64,000 nucleotides of DNA from WHSW01 sp963729075 (GCA_963729075.1 CAVSMU010000010.1:186001-250000); one strand, 5' to 3'. Counted from the first letter of the stretch, positions 35,215-43,348 are shown. Made by a program: numbers and translations. Notes: generated from the sequence alone by a model not told the origin.

Positions 35215-36204
35215 TCAGCCGGTGACCTTACCGCCTATCGGCGCCTCAACAGCGGCGCGGCTCGGCTTCGTTCCTTCGGAACTCCGCCTCACAGGTTCGA
35301 CCAAGTCCAGCCATTCCGCGTACTCGGGGGCGCGCCCGTGCAGGGCGTCCTCGAACTTCGCCTGGATCTGCAGCGTCGCCTCGCCCGGGTCGCCCAGCTC
35401 GTGACCGTCGATCTCGCGTACCGGCACCAGCTCTGCGGCGGTGCCGCAGAGGAAGGCCTCATCGGCGAGGTAGAGCTCCGAGCGGGCGACGTCGCGCTCA
35501 ACGACCTTGTAGCCGAGGTCTGCGGCAATCTGGATGACCGACTTGCGGCTGATCCCGTCGAGGATGGACGACGTGTGCCCGGGGGTCACCAGCTGGCCCT
35601 CGCGGACGATGAACAGGTTCTCGCCCGAGCCCTCGCAGACGAGCCCGTTCTCGTCGAGCAGGATCGCCTCGTCGAATCCCGACTGCGCGGCCTCCGTCTT
35701 CGCCAGGATCGAGTTCAGATACTGCCCCGTGGCCTTCGCGTGCGGGATAAGTCCCGCGGGCGAGATCCGCCGCCAGGACGAGACCTTGGCCCGGACGCCG
35801 CGCCGCTTGCCCTCCTCCCCGAGGTAGGCGCCCCAGGGCCAGACGGCGATCATGACGTCGACCGGGGCGTTCGGCGCGTACAGCCCCATCTCCCCGTAGC
35901 CGCGGAAAGCGAGCGGGCGGATGTAGCAGCTCTCGAGCCCGTTGCGGCGGATCAGCTCGTGGGTCGCGCTTCGGAGCTGCTCGCGCTCATACCCGAGCGG
36001 CAGGTGGTACAGCTCGGCCGACGCGGCGAGGCGGTCCAGGTGCTCACGATGGCGAAAGATCGCGGGCCCGCCCTCGGTCGCGTAGCAGCGGATGCCCTCG
36101 AAGACGCCGGTCCCGTAGTGAAGCCCGTGGCTGAGAACGTGGACCTGGGCATCGTCCCACGCGACGAAATCGCCGTTCATCCAGATCCACTCGGACTTCT
36201 CCAC
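35215..36204 (-). CDS. ilvE: Branched-chain amino acid aminotransferase
   Basis: Final transamination for leucine, isoleucine and valine. 329 residues, class IV PLP fold: IWMNGDFVAWDDAQVHVLSHGLHYG at the N-terminus, FRGYGEMG, PLP lysine in PHAKATGQYLNSILAK, EGSGENLF and the T-rich TPGHTSSILDGI. I chose GTG 36204, with GGGAGAG seven bases upstream; an ATG at 36258 adds 18 residues unlike the family. The C-terminal tail VRRSSEGTKPSRAAVEAP lies outside the fold and is encoded by a copy of the 51-bp repeat that also precedes leuC. Confidence 0.92.
   Translation of the reverse strand: MEKSEWIWMNGDFVAWDDAQVHVLSHGLHYGTGVFEGIRCYATEGGPAIFRHREHLDRLAASAELYHLPLGYEREQLRSATHELIRRNGLESCYIRPLAFRGYGEMGLYAPNAPVDVMIAVWPWGAYLGEEGKRRGVRAKVSSWRRISPAGLIPHAKATGQYLNSILAKTEAAQSGFDEAILLDENGLVCEGSGENLFIVREGQLVTPGHTSSILDGISRKSVIQIAADLGYKVVERDVARSELYLADEAFLCGTAAELVPVREIDGHELGDPGEATLQIQAKFEDALHGRAPEYAEWLDLVEPVRRSSEGTKPSRAAVEAPIGGKVTG
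35240..35292. repeat. 51-bp family repeat encoding the ilvE C-terminus
   Basis: Reading on the minus strand, GTGAGGCGGAG...GAAGCCGAGCCGCGCCGCTGTTGAGGCGCC matches the tandem units at 40061-40262 apart from a short expansion around GTTCCGAAGGAAC. It is in the same frame as the leuC-proximal copies (KPSRAAVEAP) and supplies the end of ilvE plus its stop codon region. Confidence 0.8.
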
Positions 36205-36274
36205 CTTGGCTCTCCCTGTCGTCGGTTGCTGTCCCAGTCCAGTATTGCCCGAAATCATCGCACCTGCTGCTTCC

Positions 36275-36288
36275 GCCGCTAAAGCGGC
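36275..36288. repeat. Small hairpin between leuB and ilvE
   Basis: GCCGC-taaa-GCGGC preceded by TGCTGCTTCC. The layout matches the hairpin at 3622-3635 (TGCTGCTTTC then GGGGC-taaa-GCCCC). It lies 7 bp beyond the leuB stop codon, where it could also attenuate read-through into ilvE. Confidence 0.5.
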
Positions 36289-36295
36289 TCACCAC

Positions 36296-37378
36296 CTACC
36301 TGCTCAGCTCCGCAAGCACGGCGTCGGTCATCTCCGCGGTTCCGACCTCGACCTCGGCCGGCAGGTCGGACATCGGCGGCGTGTCGGAGCCGACCCAGGC
36401 GAGATCCGGCGTCCGCAGGCCCTTCGCCAGCGCCGCCTCGACCGCCGCGTCCACCGCCGCCGCGTCGTCGGGCATGCCGAGACCGTGCCGCAGCATCAGG
36501 GCGGCCGACAGGAAGGTGGCGAGCGGGTTGGCGATCCCCTTGCCGGCGATGTCGGGCGCCGAGCCGTGCACCGGCTCGAACAACCCCGGGCCCCCCTCGC
36601 CGAGGCTCGCCGACGGCAACATCCCGAGGGAGCCGGTGAGCATCGCGGACTCGTCGCTGAGGATGTCGCCGAACATGTTCTCGGTCAGGATCACGTCGAA
36701 GCGCGCCGGCTCGGCGACGAGCTGCATCGCGGCGTTGTCGACCAGCAGGTGGTCGAGCTCCACGTCGGAGTAATCGGTCGCGACGCGCTCAACGGTCTCC
36801 CGCCACAGGCGCGAGGTCTCCAGCACGTTCGCCTTGTCGACCGAGGTCACCCTCCCCTCGCGCTCGCGCGCGGCGTCGAAGCCGACGCGCGCGATGCGCT
36901 CGATCTCGGCGACCGAGTACTCGCAGGTGTCGAAGGCGCGCCCGCCGTCGCGGCCCGATTCGCCGAAGTAGATGCCCCCGGTGAGCTCGCGGACTACGAG
37001 CAGGTCGGTGCCGCGGATCCGCTCCTCGCGCAGCGGGCTCGCGAGCACGAGCGCCGCGCTCGGCTTCACCGGTCGCAGATTCGCGTAAAGGCCGAGGCCC
37101 TTGCGCAAAGCCAGCAGGCCCTGCTCGGGGCGCGGCGCGTCGGGGTCGGTGGTGTCCCACTTGGGGCCTCCGACGGCCCCGAGCAGCACCGCGTCGGCCT
37201 CCCGACAGGCCTCGAGCACCTCGTCGGCGAGGGCGATCCCGTGGGCATCGATCGAGGCGCCGCCGACGAGCCGCTCGTCGATTTCGAAGTCGCCCAGCAC
37301 GTCGAGCACGCGACGGGCCGCGGCGACGATCTCCGGGCCGATCCCGTCGCCGGGAAGCGTGACGATGCGGCGCGCCAA
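36296..37378 (-). CDS. leuB: 3-isopropylmalate dehydrogenase
   Basis: Oxidative decarboxylation of 3-isopropylmalate in leucine synthesis. 360 residues: LPGDGIGPEIVAAARRVL at the N-terminus, the LeuB-type substrate segment EQGLLALRKGLGLYANLRP near 90, RELTGGIYFG, VDKANVLETSRLWRE, metal-binding DNAAMQLV/ENMFGDILSDE and GLFEPVHGSAPDIAGKGIANP. TTG start directly follows the stop of the methyltransferase gene (TAGTTG), indicating tight coupling within leuC-leuD-methyltransferase-leuB. Confidence 0.96.
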   Translation of the reverse strand: MARRIVTLPGDGIGPEIVAAARRVLDVLGDFEIDERLVGGASIDAHGIALADEVLEACREADAVLLGAVGGPKWDTTDPDAPRPEQGLLALRKGLGLYANLRPVKPSAALVLASPLREERIRGTDLLVVRELTGGIYFGESGRDGGRAFDTCEYSVAEIERIARVGFDAAREREGRVTSVDKANVLETSRLWRETVERVATDYSDVELDHLLVDNAAMQLVAEPARFDVILTENMFGDILSDESAMLTGSLGMLPSASLGEGGPGLFEPVHGSAPDIAGKGIANPLATFLSAALMLRHGLGMPDDAAAVDAAVEAALAKGLRTPDLAWVGSDTPPMSDLPAEVEVGTAEMTDAVLAELSR

Positions 37379-38134
37379 CTACTCGGGCCTTCGGGCGGAG
37401 ATGTTGAGCCGGACGTAATCGAGCACGAGTGGCCGCGGCATCGAGCCCAGCACCGCGTCGACGAACTCGTCGTGGAGATGCTCGGGCAGCCGCTCGAGCT
37501 GCCGAGCGAGGCCGGACGCGCGCACGAACGGCGCCGGCTCCGACGGCGCGTAGGAGCGGTTGTCGAGCCACACCGGCTTCGCGTCGAACCCGGCCCGGGC
37601 GAGCCGCGCCTGGGTGTCGCCCACCGACGCGAAGTTGTAGGTCGCCGGGATCCCACGCAGATACTGCGAGAAGCGCTCGTCGCCCTCGGCCGACTCGATC
37701 GCGCGGACGAACTCGGCCACGTTGTCCTGGCCGCCGCACTGCGCCTCGACGGCCCCGCCGGGCCGCAGGGCCGCGAACAGGCGGGCGAAGAGACGGTCGT
37801 GGTCGAGGATCCAGTGGAAGGTGGCGTTGGAGAAGATCGCGTCGACGTCGCGGTCGAGGTCGAGGTCGAGCAGGTCGCGGACCTCGAGCTCGACCCGCTC
37901 ATCGCGGCCGATCGCCTCGCGAGCCTTGGCGATCATCGACGGCGCCGCGTCCACGCCGATCACCCGGCCCTCGGGAAGCCGCTCGAGCAGCAGCTTCGTC
38001 ACCCGGCCGCTGCCGCAGCCCGCGTCGAGCACGGTCTCGTCGCCGCGAAGGTCGAGTCGGGCGAGCACCTCGCGCCCCCACTCCTCCTGCACCTCGGCGA
38101 CGCGATCGTACGTAACAGCGTCCCAGTCGGTCAC
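37379..38134 (-). CDS. SAM-dependent methyltransferase, trans-aconitate methyltransferase-like
   Basis: 251 residues, class I methyltransferase. SAM motif I VLDAGCGSGRVTKLL at about 34-48, acidic residue in VIGVDAAPSMI, then DAIFSNATFHWILDHD and LRPGGAVEAQCGG. The NATFHW segment and the C-terminal helices match trans-aconitate methyltransferases (Tam). It is stitched between leuD and leuB with 2 bp and 0 bp spacing. A yeast relative methylates trans-aconitate and 3-isopropylmalate, so an intermediate or a toxic analogue of the LeuCD/LeuB reactions is a sensible substrate guess. Confidence 0.85.
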   Translation of the reverse strand: MTDWDAVTYDRVAEVQEEWGREVLARLDLRGDETVLDAGCGSGRVTKLLLERLPEGRVIGVDAAPSMIAKAREAIGRDERVELEVRDLLDLDLDRDVDAIFSNATFHWILDHDRLFARLFAALRPGGAVEAQCGGQDNVAEFVRAIESAEGDERFSQYLRGIPATYNFASVGDTQARLARAGFDAKPVWLDNRSYAPSEPAPFVRASGLARQLERLPEHLHDEFVDAVLGSMPRPLVLDYVRLNISARRPE

Positions 38135-38136
38135 GG

Positions 38137-38697
38137 TCAAAGGCTCCTGGTGTCTGCGCCCCGGGGCGGTGCCGCGGCCTCGAACGCGTCGATGGCGGCG
38201 GCCGACTGCAGCGTGATCCCGATGTCGTCGAGCCCGTTTCGCAGCCGGTGCTTGGCCTCCTCGTCGATCTCGAAGCGCACGACCCCGCCGCGATAGTCGA
38301 CGGTCTGGTCGTCGAGGTCGATCCGGGCGGCGCCGGCCTCGGCGATCCCACGGCACTCGGCCTCGTCGAGGATCACCGGCAGCAGCCCGATCTTCATGCA
38401 GTTGCCGTAGAAGATGTCGGCGAACGAGGGCGCGATCACGGCCTCGAAGCCGAAGTCCTGAAGCGCCCACGGGGCGTGCTCGCGCGAGGACCCGCAGCCG
38501 AAGTTGGGCCCGGTCACGAGAATCGGGTTGGGCTCGAGCTCGATCTCGCCGTCGCGGATCCAGTCGTAGAACAGGAACTCTCCGAACCCGGTTCGCTCGA
38601 CCCTCTTTAGGAACTGCTTCGGGATGATCTGGTCGGTGTCCACGTCGGCGCGCTCGAGCACCGAGACCCCGCCCTCGATCACGTCCACGGGGTTCAT
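38137..38697 (-). CDS. leuD: 3-isopropylmalate dehydratase small subunit
   Basis: 186 residues, the swivelling domain partner of LeuC. Landmarks: VLERADVDTDQIIPKQFLKR, NFGCGSSREHAPWALQDFGFEAVIAPSFADIFYGNCMKIGLLPV, all highly conserved in LeuD. ATG overlaps the leuC stop (ATGA), giving equimolar expression of the two subunits. The C-terminus (about 10 residues) is less conserved. Confidence 0.95.
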   Translation of the reverse strand: MNPVDVIEGGVSVLERADVDTDQIIPKQFLKRVERTGFGEFLFYDWIRDGEIELEPNPILVTGPNFGCGSSREHAPWALQDFGFEAVIAPSFADIFYGNCMKIGLLPVILDEAECRGIAEAGAARIDLDDQTVDYRGGVVRFEIDEEAKHRLRNGLDDIGITLQSAAAIDAFEAAAPPRGADTRSL

Positions 38698-40058
38698 CCC
38701 CACTCCCGGATGTCGACGAACGTACCCTCGATGGCGGCCGCCGCGGCCATCTTCGGCGAGACGAGGTGCGTCCGGCCCCCCTTGCCCTGGCGGCCCTCGA
38801 AGTTGCGGTTCGAGGTCGATGCACAGCGCTCCCCCGGGCTCAGGATGTCCGGGTTCATGCCCAGGCACATCGAACAGCCGGCGCTGCGCCAGTCGAAGCC
38901 CGCCGCGCGGAAAACCTCGTCGAGACCCTCGGACTCGGCCTGCGCCTTGACCCGGGTCGAGCCCGGAACGACCATGGCGCTGAGCGTGTCGGCGACGCGC
39001 CGCCCCGCGACCATCGATGCCGCCTCGCGCAGGTCACCGATACGCGAGTTGGTGCACGACCCGATGAACACGCGGTCGAGCGGGATCTCGCGGATCGCGC
39101 GGCCCGGCTCGAGGTCCATGTAGCGCAGCGCGCGCTCCTCGGTCTCCGTCGAGGGCTCGGGGACGACGCCGGTGACCTCGACCACCTGCCCGGGATTCGT
39201 CCCCCAGGTGACCATCGGCGAGATCGAGGCGGCGTCGATGTCGACCTCCGTGTCGAAGGCGGCACCGTCGTCGGTCGGCAGCTCACGCCAGCCGGCGATG
39301 GCCGCGTCGAGGTCCGCGGGCGAGGCGCGGCGACCCTCGACCCAGGTGAAGGTGGTCTCGTCGGGGGCGATCATCCCGGCACGACCTCCGCCCTCGATCG
39401 TCATGTTGCAGATCGTCATCCGGTTCTCCATCGAGAGGCCCTGGATCGCCTCCCCTGCGTACTCGACCGCGTGCCCGGCCATGCCGCTGGTTCCGAGCTG
39501 CCCGATCGTCGCCAGGATCAGATCCTTCGCGGTGACACCCGGGCCCGCGGCGCCCGAGTAGCAGATCCGCATCGTCCGCGGTCGCGCCTGCACCAGGCAC
39601 TGGGTCGCGAGCACGTGCTCGACCTCTGAGGTCCCGATCCCGAACGCGAGGGCTCCGAAGGCGCCGTGCGTGGAGGTGTGGCTGTCCCCGCAGACGATCG
39701 TCAGACCCGGCTGCGTGAGTCCCAGCTCGGGCCCGATCACGTGGACGATGCCCTGGTTCTCGGAACCGAGCGAGTGGATCGGCACGCCGAACTCGGCGCA
39801 ATTTCGCTCCAGGGTCTCGACCTGAACCCGCGAGAGCTCGTCCGCGATCAGGCGCGCCGTCGGCGTGCCGTCGGTGGGCACGTTGTGGTCGGCGGTCGCG
39901 ATGGTCCGGCCCGGGCGACGCACGCGGCGGCCCTCGAGCCGCAGCCCGTCGAACGCCTGCGGCGACGTTACCTCGTGGACGAGGTGCAGGTCGATGTAGA
40001 TCAGCCCGTCCGCGACCTCGTGGGCGTCCCAGATCTTGTCGAACATCGTGCGTGCCAC
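38694..40058 (-). CDS. leuC: 3-isopropylmalate dehydratase large subunit
   Basis: 454 residues of the aconitase superfamily converting 2- to 3-isopropylmalate. The protein begins VARTMFDKIWDAHEV. Iron-sulfur ligands are visible in GSCTNSRIGDL and in SAGCSMCLGMNPD, with CGDSHTSTHGAFGALAFGIGTSEVEHVLATQ upstream. I chose GTG 40058, the last codon of the repeat array; ATG 40046 is four codons in. The frame is open further upstream through four 17-codon repeats, so an extended protein would also be possible but has no counterpart in the family. Confidence 0.94.
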   Translation of the reverse strand: MARTMFDKIWDAHEVADGLIYIDLHLVHEVTSPQAFDGLRLEGRRVRRPGRTIATADHNVPTDGTPTARLIADELSRVQVETLERNCAEFGVPIHSLGSENQGIVHVIGPELGLTQPGLTIVCGDSHTSTHGAFGALAFGIGTSEVEHVLATQCLVQARPRTMRICYSGAAGPGVTAKDLILATIGQLGTSGMAGHAVEYAGEAIQGLSMENRMTICNMTIEGGGRAGMIAPDETTFTWVEGRRASPADLDAAIAGWRELPTDDGAAFDTEVDIDAASISPMVTWGTNPGQVVEVTGVVPEPSTETEERALRYMDLEPGRAIREIPLDRVFIGSCTNSRIGDLREAASMVAGRRVADTLSAMVVPGSTRVKAQAESEGLDEVFRAAGFDWRSAGCSMCLGMNPDILSPGERCASTSNRNFEGRQGKGGRTHLVSPKMAAAAAIEGTFVDIREWG

Positions 40059-40060
40059 AT

Positions 40061-40262
40061 CAGGCGCCTCAACAGCGGCGCGGCTCGGCTTCGCTTCGCT
40101 CCGCCTCACATCAGGCGCCTCAACGGCGGCGCGGCTCGGCTTCGCTTCGCTCCGCCTCACATCAGGCGCCTCAACGGCGGCGCGGCTCGGCTTCGCTTCG
40201 CTCCGCCTCACATCAGGCGCCTCAACGGCGGCGCGGCTCGGCTTCGCTTCGCTCCGCCTCAC
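40061..40262. repeat. Four tandem 51-bp repeats forming the whole xre-leuC spacer
   Basis: Copies start at 40061, 40112, 40163 and 40214 (the last truncated by 2 bp); they are nearly identical, with one A/G difference in the first. On the minus strand each unit reads GTGAGGCGGAGCGAAGCG...GCCGTTGAGGCGCCTGAT. The array begins 2 bp after the stop codon of the XRE-cupin gene and ends at the leuC GTG. Because 51 is a multiple of three, the array stays open in the leuC frame and would encode RRSEAKPSRAAVEAPDV four times. Confidence 0.95.
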
Positions 40263-40264
40263 TG

Positions 40265-40846
40265 TTACCCCCTGCGCAGGCCGGCCGCGACGACGGCGAG
40301 GAATTCGGCGGCGGCGTCACCGTGATTTTCGAACTGGTGCTCGAGGTCGGCGTCGAAGGTGACGCTGTCGCCTGCGGCGAGGGCGTGGCGCTCGCCGTCG
40401 ATGAGCAGGGTCACCGATCCCCGGAGCACGAAAGCGGTCTCGCGCGACCCGGGCTCGTGCAGCGGCGGGTCGCCGGGGCGGGCCGTGGCCGCGCCGGGCG
40501 CCAGCGTGTGCACCGAGACGTCTGCTCGCTGGCCGGGCAGCGGAGGGGTCAGCTCCTCGGTCCGGTGGCCGCGGCGCTCGCGCGAGCGGCGCTCGCCGGC
40601 GCGGGCGACGACGACGTGGCCGTCCTCGTCGAGGCGCAGGAGCTGCGAGAGCGTCAACTCGAGCCCGGCGGCGATCCGCTCGGCGACGGCGAGGGTCGGG
40701 CTGGTCTCGCCGCGCTCGACCTGCGACAGCATCGGCGCCGAGACGCCGCTCCGCGCGGCCAGGTCGCGCAGGGAGAGGTCCATGGCCTCGCGCAGCGCGC
40801 GGATCCGCACCCCGACGGTCCCATCCTGGGTCGCGACCGCGTTCAC
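40265..40846 (-). CDS. XRE-family transcriptional regulator with C-terminal cupin domain
   Basis: 193 residues. Helix-turn-helix at about 13-67 (VRIRALREAMDLSLRDLAARSGVSAPMLSQVERGETSPTL as two halves), then a cupin_2 barrel with PPLHEPGSRETAFVLRGSVTLLIDGE. The cupin probably senses a small ligand. GTG start. It is upstream of leuC on the same strand, joined only by the repeat array, so it may be co-transcribed with and control the leu genes. An imperfect palindrome 18 bp upstream of the start is a candidate autoregulatory operator. Confidence 0.9.
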   Translation of the reverse strand: MNAVATQDGTVGVRIRALREAMDLSLRDLAARSGVSAPMLSQVERGETSPTLAVAERIAAGLELTLSQLLRLDEDGHVVVARAGERRSRERRGHRTEELTPPLPGQRADVSVHTLAPGAATARPGDPPLHEPGSRETAFVLRGSVTLLIDGERHALAAGDSVTFDADLEHQFENHGDAAAEFLAVVAAGLRRG

Positions 40847-40864
40847 CGGCTGTACGCTATCACG

Positions 40865-40879
40865 TACGAACGTTTCGTA
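40865..40879. promoter_or_regulatory. Candidate operator upstream of the XRE-cupin gene
   Basis: TACGAA-cgt-TTCGTA is a 15-bp palindrome with 6-bp arms, between the SDR stop and the regulator start. On the minus strand GATAGC/TAGCGT follow, which could be a -10. Position suits autoregulation. Confidence 0.45.
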
Positions 40880-40886
40880 ATCCTCG

Positions 40887-41630
40887 CTACTCGCCGACCG
40901 GGCGGACCATCATCTCGTTGACCGAGACGTGCCGCGGCTGGGAGACGACGTAGACCACCGCACGCGCGATGTCGTCGGCCTCGAGGACCTTGCCGATCCG
41001 CTCCCGCGCCTGCTCCAGGCGCTCGACGATCATCGGGTTGCGGTTGTGTCCCTGGAGCTCGGTGTCGACGTAGCCCGGCTCGATGCAGCTGACGCGGACG
41101 CCGATGTGCTGACCCTCCTGTCGCAGCGCCTCCGAGAACCCGACCACGCCCCACTTGGTCATGTTGTAGGCGGCGAGCCCCATCCTCGCGGTTCTCCCGG
41201 CGACCGAGGCGACGTTGACGATGTCGCCCCCACCGCCGTCGCGCATCACGGGCACCGCGGCGTGGGTGCAGTAGAGCAGCCCGAGCAGGTTCACCTCGAC
41301 CATACGCCGCCATTCGTCCGTCTCGGCCCCCTGGACGAGTCCGAGCAGCATCACGCCGGCGTTGTTGACCAGGCAGTCGAGGCCGCCGAGCGCGTCGGTC
41401 GCGTCGGCGACCAGCGACCGGGCCTGCGCCTCGTCGGCGACGTCCGCCTCGACCGCGACCGCGCGGCCACCCGCGTCGTCGATCCGCTCGACGAGCGCGT
41501 CGAGCCGGTCCTTGCGGCGCGCCGCGAGCGCCACCGCGGCTCCCTCGGCCGCCATCGCCGCCGCCGTCGCCTCGCCGATCCCCGACGACGCTCCGGTGAT
41601 CAGGGCCTTGCGTCCGTCGAGCGCGCCCAT
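40887..41630 (-). CDS. Short-chain dehydrogenase/reductase (classical SDR)
   Basis: 247 residues. Cofactor motif TGASSGIG near 12, NNAG near 90, catalytic Ser in VASVAG, and YNMTK (Tyr, Lys) near 158. An Arg pair after the second strand (ARRKDRL) suggests NADP(H). The C-terminal segment VYVVSQPRHVSVNEMMVRP is common in the YdfG-like clade acting on hydroxy acids or amino acids. Substrate unknown. ATG 41630 chosen from the Rossmann start; leuA ends 38 bp upstream in the same direction. Confidence 0.88.
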   Translation of the reverse strand: MGALDGRKALITGASSGIGEATAAAMAAEGAAVALAARRKDRLDALVERIDDAGGRAVAVEADVADEAQARSLVADATDALGGLDCLVNNAGVMLLGLVQGAETDEWRRMVEVNLLGLLYCTHAAVPVMRDGGGGDIVNVASVAGRTARMGLAAYNMTKWGVVGFSEALRQEGQHIGVRVSCIEPGYVDTELQGHNRNPMIVERLEQARERIGKVLEADDIARAVVYVVSQPRHVSVNEMMVRPVGE

Positions 41631-41668
41631 GCGACGCACTCTATCGGCGTCCCTCGCCGGGGCCCGGG

Positions 41669-43243
41669 CTACGGCCCCGGCGTCGCCGGCTCGCTCGCCG
41701 CGTCGGCGGTGACGCCCTCGGCCTCGCGGATCGCCGCGCCCTCGAGGGCGTTCGACAGCGCGCGCACGTACGCCCGCGCCGAGGCCTCGAGGATGTCGGT
41801 GGCCACGCCCTGGCCGCTTGCGAGTCGCCCGTGGGCGCGCAGCATCACCGTCACCTCGCCGAGCGCGTCCTCGCCCTCGGTCACCGCGGAAACCGTGTAC
41901 TGGCGCAACTCGGACTCGACGCCGGTCGCGGCGCGGATCGCGCCGAAGATCGCGTCCACGGGACCGTCGCCGGCGGACTCGCCCACCTTCTCCGAGTCGT
42001 CCGGCATCGTGATCGCGACCTTGGCACGGGGCTCGCGGCGGGTCGAGGCCTCCACGTCGAACCAGGCGAGCTCGTAACGGGCGGAGCCCTCGCGGACCTG
42101 ATCGGAGACGATCGCCTCGAGGTCCAGGCCCGTCACCTGCTTCTTGCGATCGGCGATCTCCTTGAACTGCTTGAACGCCTGGTTGAGGGCGCTGCCCTCG
42201 ACCTTGAAGCCGAGTTGCTCGAGCGCGTCGCGGAGGGCATGGCGACCCGAGTGCTTGCCGAGCACGATCGAGTTCGAGTCGAGGCCGATGTCGCGTGCAT
42301 CCATGATCTCGTAGGTGCTGCGCTCCTTGAGCACGCCGTCCTGGTGGATTCCGGACTCGTGGGCGAACGCGTTGCGGCCGACCACTGCCTTGTTGGGCTG
42401 CACCGCGTAGCCGGTGAACCGCGAGACCATGCGGCTCGTCCGCGCGAGCTCGCGGGTGTCGAGTGCCGTGTCGAGCCCGTGCTCGTCGCCGCGCGTGCGG
42501 AGCAGCATCACGATCTCCTCCAGCGAGCAGTTGCCGGCTCGCTCGCCGATCCCGTTGACCGCGCACTCGACCTGGCGCGCCCCGGCGCGCAGCCCGGCGT
42601 ACGAGTTCGCCACCGCGAGGCCCAGGTCGTCGTGGCAGTGCACCGAGAGCTCGACCGTGCGCAGCTCGGGCGCGAGCTCGTAGAGGCGGGCGAAGTACCG
42701 GGCGTACTCCTCCGGCGTCGTGTAGCCGACCGTGTCGGGAATGTTGATCACGGTCGCGCCCTCGGCGACGGCGATCGCGCAGACCTCGGCCGTGAACTCC
42801 ACCTCGGCCCGGGTCGCGTCCATCGGCGAGAACTCGACGTCCTCGGTGTACGACTTCGCCAGCGCCACCGCCGCCTTGGCCTGGCCCTTGACGTCCTCGC
42901 GAGTCGTCCGGAGCTGATGCTCGATGTGGATGTCCGAGGTCGAGATGAACGTGTGGATGCGCGGCCGCTCGGCTTCTTTGATGGCGCCCCAGGCGGCGTC
43001 GATGTCGGCCTTGTGCGTGCGCGCGAGCCCGCAGATCACCGGCCCCTGGACGTCGCGCGAGATCGCCTGCACCGCCTCGAAATCACCGGGTGAGGTGATC
43101 GGGAAGCCGGCCTCGATCACGTCGACGCCGAGCCTGGCGAGCTGCTGAGCGATCTCGACCTTCTCCTGCGTGTTGAGCGAGATCCCGGGCGACTGCTCGC
43201 CGTCGCGCAGCGTGGTGTCGAAGATGTGGACCTGTTCGGCCAT
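41669..43243 (-). CDS. leuA: 2-isopropylmalate synthase
   Basis: First committed step of leucine synthesis, acetyl-CoA plus 2-oxoisovalerate. 524 residues: FDTTLRDGEQSPG at the N-terminus, barrel with HCHDDLGLAVANS metal ligands, NGIGERAGNCSLEE, FAHESGIHQDGVLKERSTYEI, and the C-terminal LeuA dimer domain (leucine-sensing) ending in a Glu/Ala-rich tail. ATG 43243 has a strong GGAGGAGG. That Shine-Dalgarno is complementary to the leucine-codon run of the upstream leader peptide, suggesting leucine control of translation in addition to feedback inhibition. Confidence 0.96.
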   Translation of the reverse strand: MAEQVHIFDTTLRDGEQSPGISLNTQEKVEIAQQLARLGVDVIEAGFPITSPGDFEAVQAISRDVQGPVICGLARTHKADIDAAWGAIKEAERPRIHTFISTSDIHIEHQLRTTREDVKGQAKAAVALAKSYTEDVEFSPMDATRAEVEFTAEVCAIAVAEGATVINIPDTVGYTTPEEYARYFARLYELAPELRTVELSVHCHDDLGLAVANSYAGLRAGARQVECAVNGIGERAGNCSLEEIVMLLRTRGDEHGLDTALDTRELARTSRMVSRFTGYAVQPNKAVVGRNAFAHESGIHQDGVLKERSTYEIMDARDIGLDSNSIVLGKHSGRHALRDALEQLGFKVEGSALNQAFKQFKEIADRKKQVTGLDLEAIVSDQVREGSARYELAWFDVEASTRREPRAKVAITMPDDSEKVGESAGDGPVDAIFGAIRAATGVESELRQYTVSAVTEGEDALGEVTVMLRAHGRLASGQGVATDILEASARAYVRALSNALEGAAIREAEGVTADAASEPATPGP

Positions 43244-43348
43244 CCTGGCCTCCTCCTAGGTAAAACGAGTGACTGCTGCTGTCTCGCGGCTGTCGCGCCG
43301 CCCGGCGATTACTCCCCCCGCAGGGGGAGGAGAAGGAGAAGGGCCAGG
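43244..43348 (-). promoter_or_regulatory. Leucine attenuator region of leuA
   Basis: AGGAGGAGGCCAGG before leuA (reverse of 43244-43257) can pair with CCTGGCCCTTCTCCT in leuL codons 7-12 (reverse of 43334-43348) as about 14 bp with one bulged C and one U-G pair. Other hairpins are GCGGC-gcgaca-GCCGC (43286-43301) and CTCCCCC-tgcg-GGGGGAG (43312-43329), the latter over the end of leuL. A ribosome stalled on the leucine codons would free the leuA ribosome-binding site. Confidence 0.75.

Noticed and set aside
36206..38296. 696-codon plus-strand frame across leuB, the methyltransferase and leuD
   Set aside because: Shadow of the minus-strand leu genes; composition is His/Arg/Glu-rich with no recognisable domain.
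40059..40262. N-terminal extension of LeuC by four 17-residue repeats
   Set aside because: LeuC proteins start at the TMFDKIWDAH region; the extension is a repeat-encoded open frame that matches the intergenic spacer family, so it is treated as spacer.
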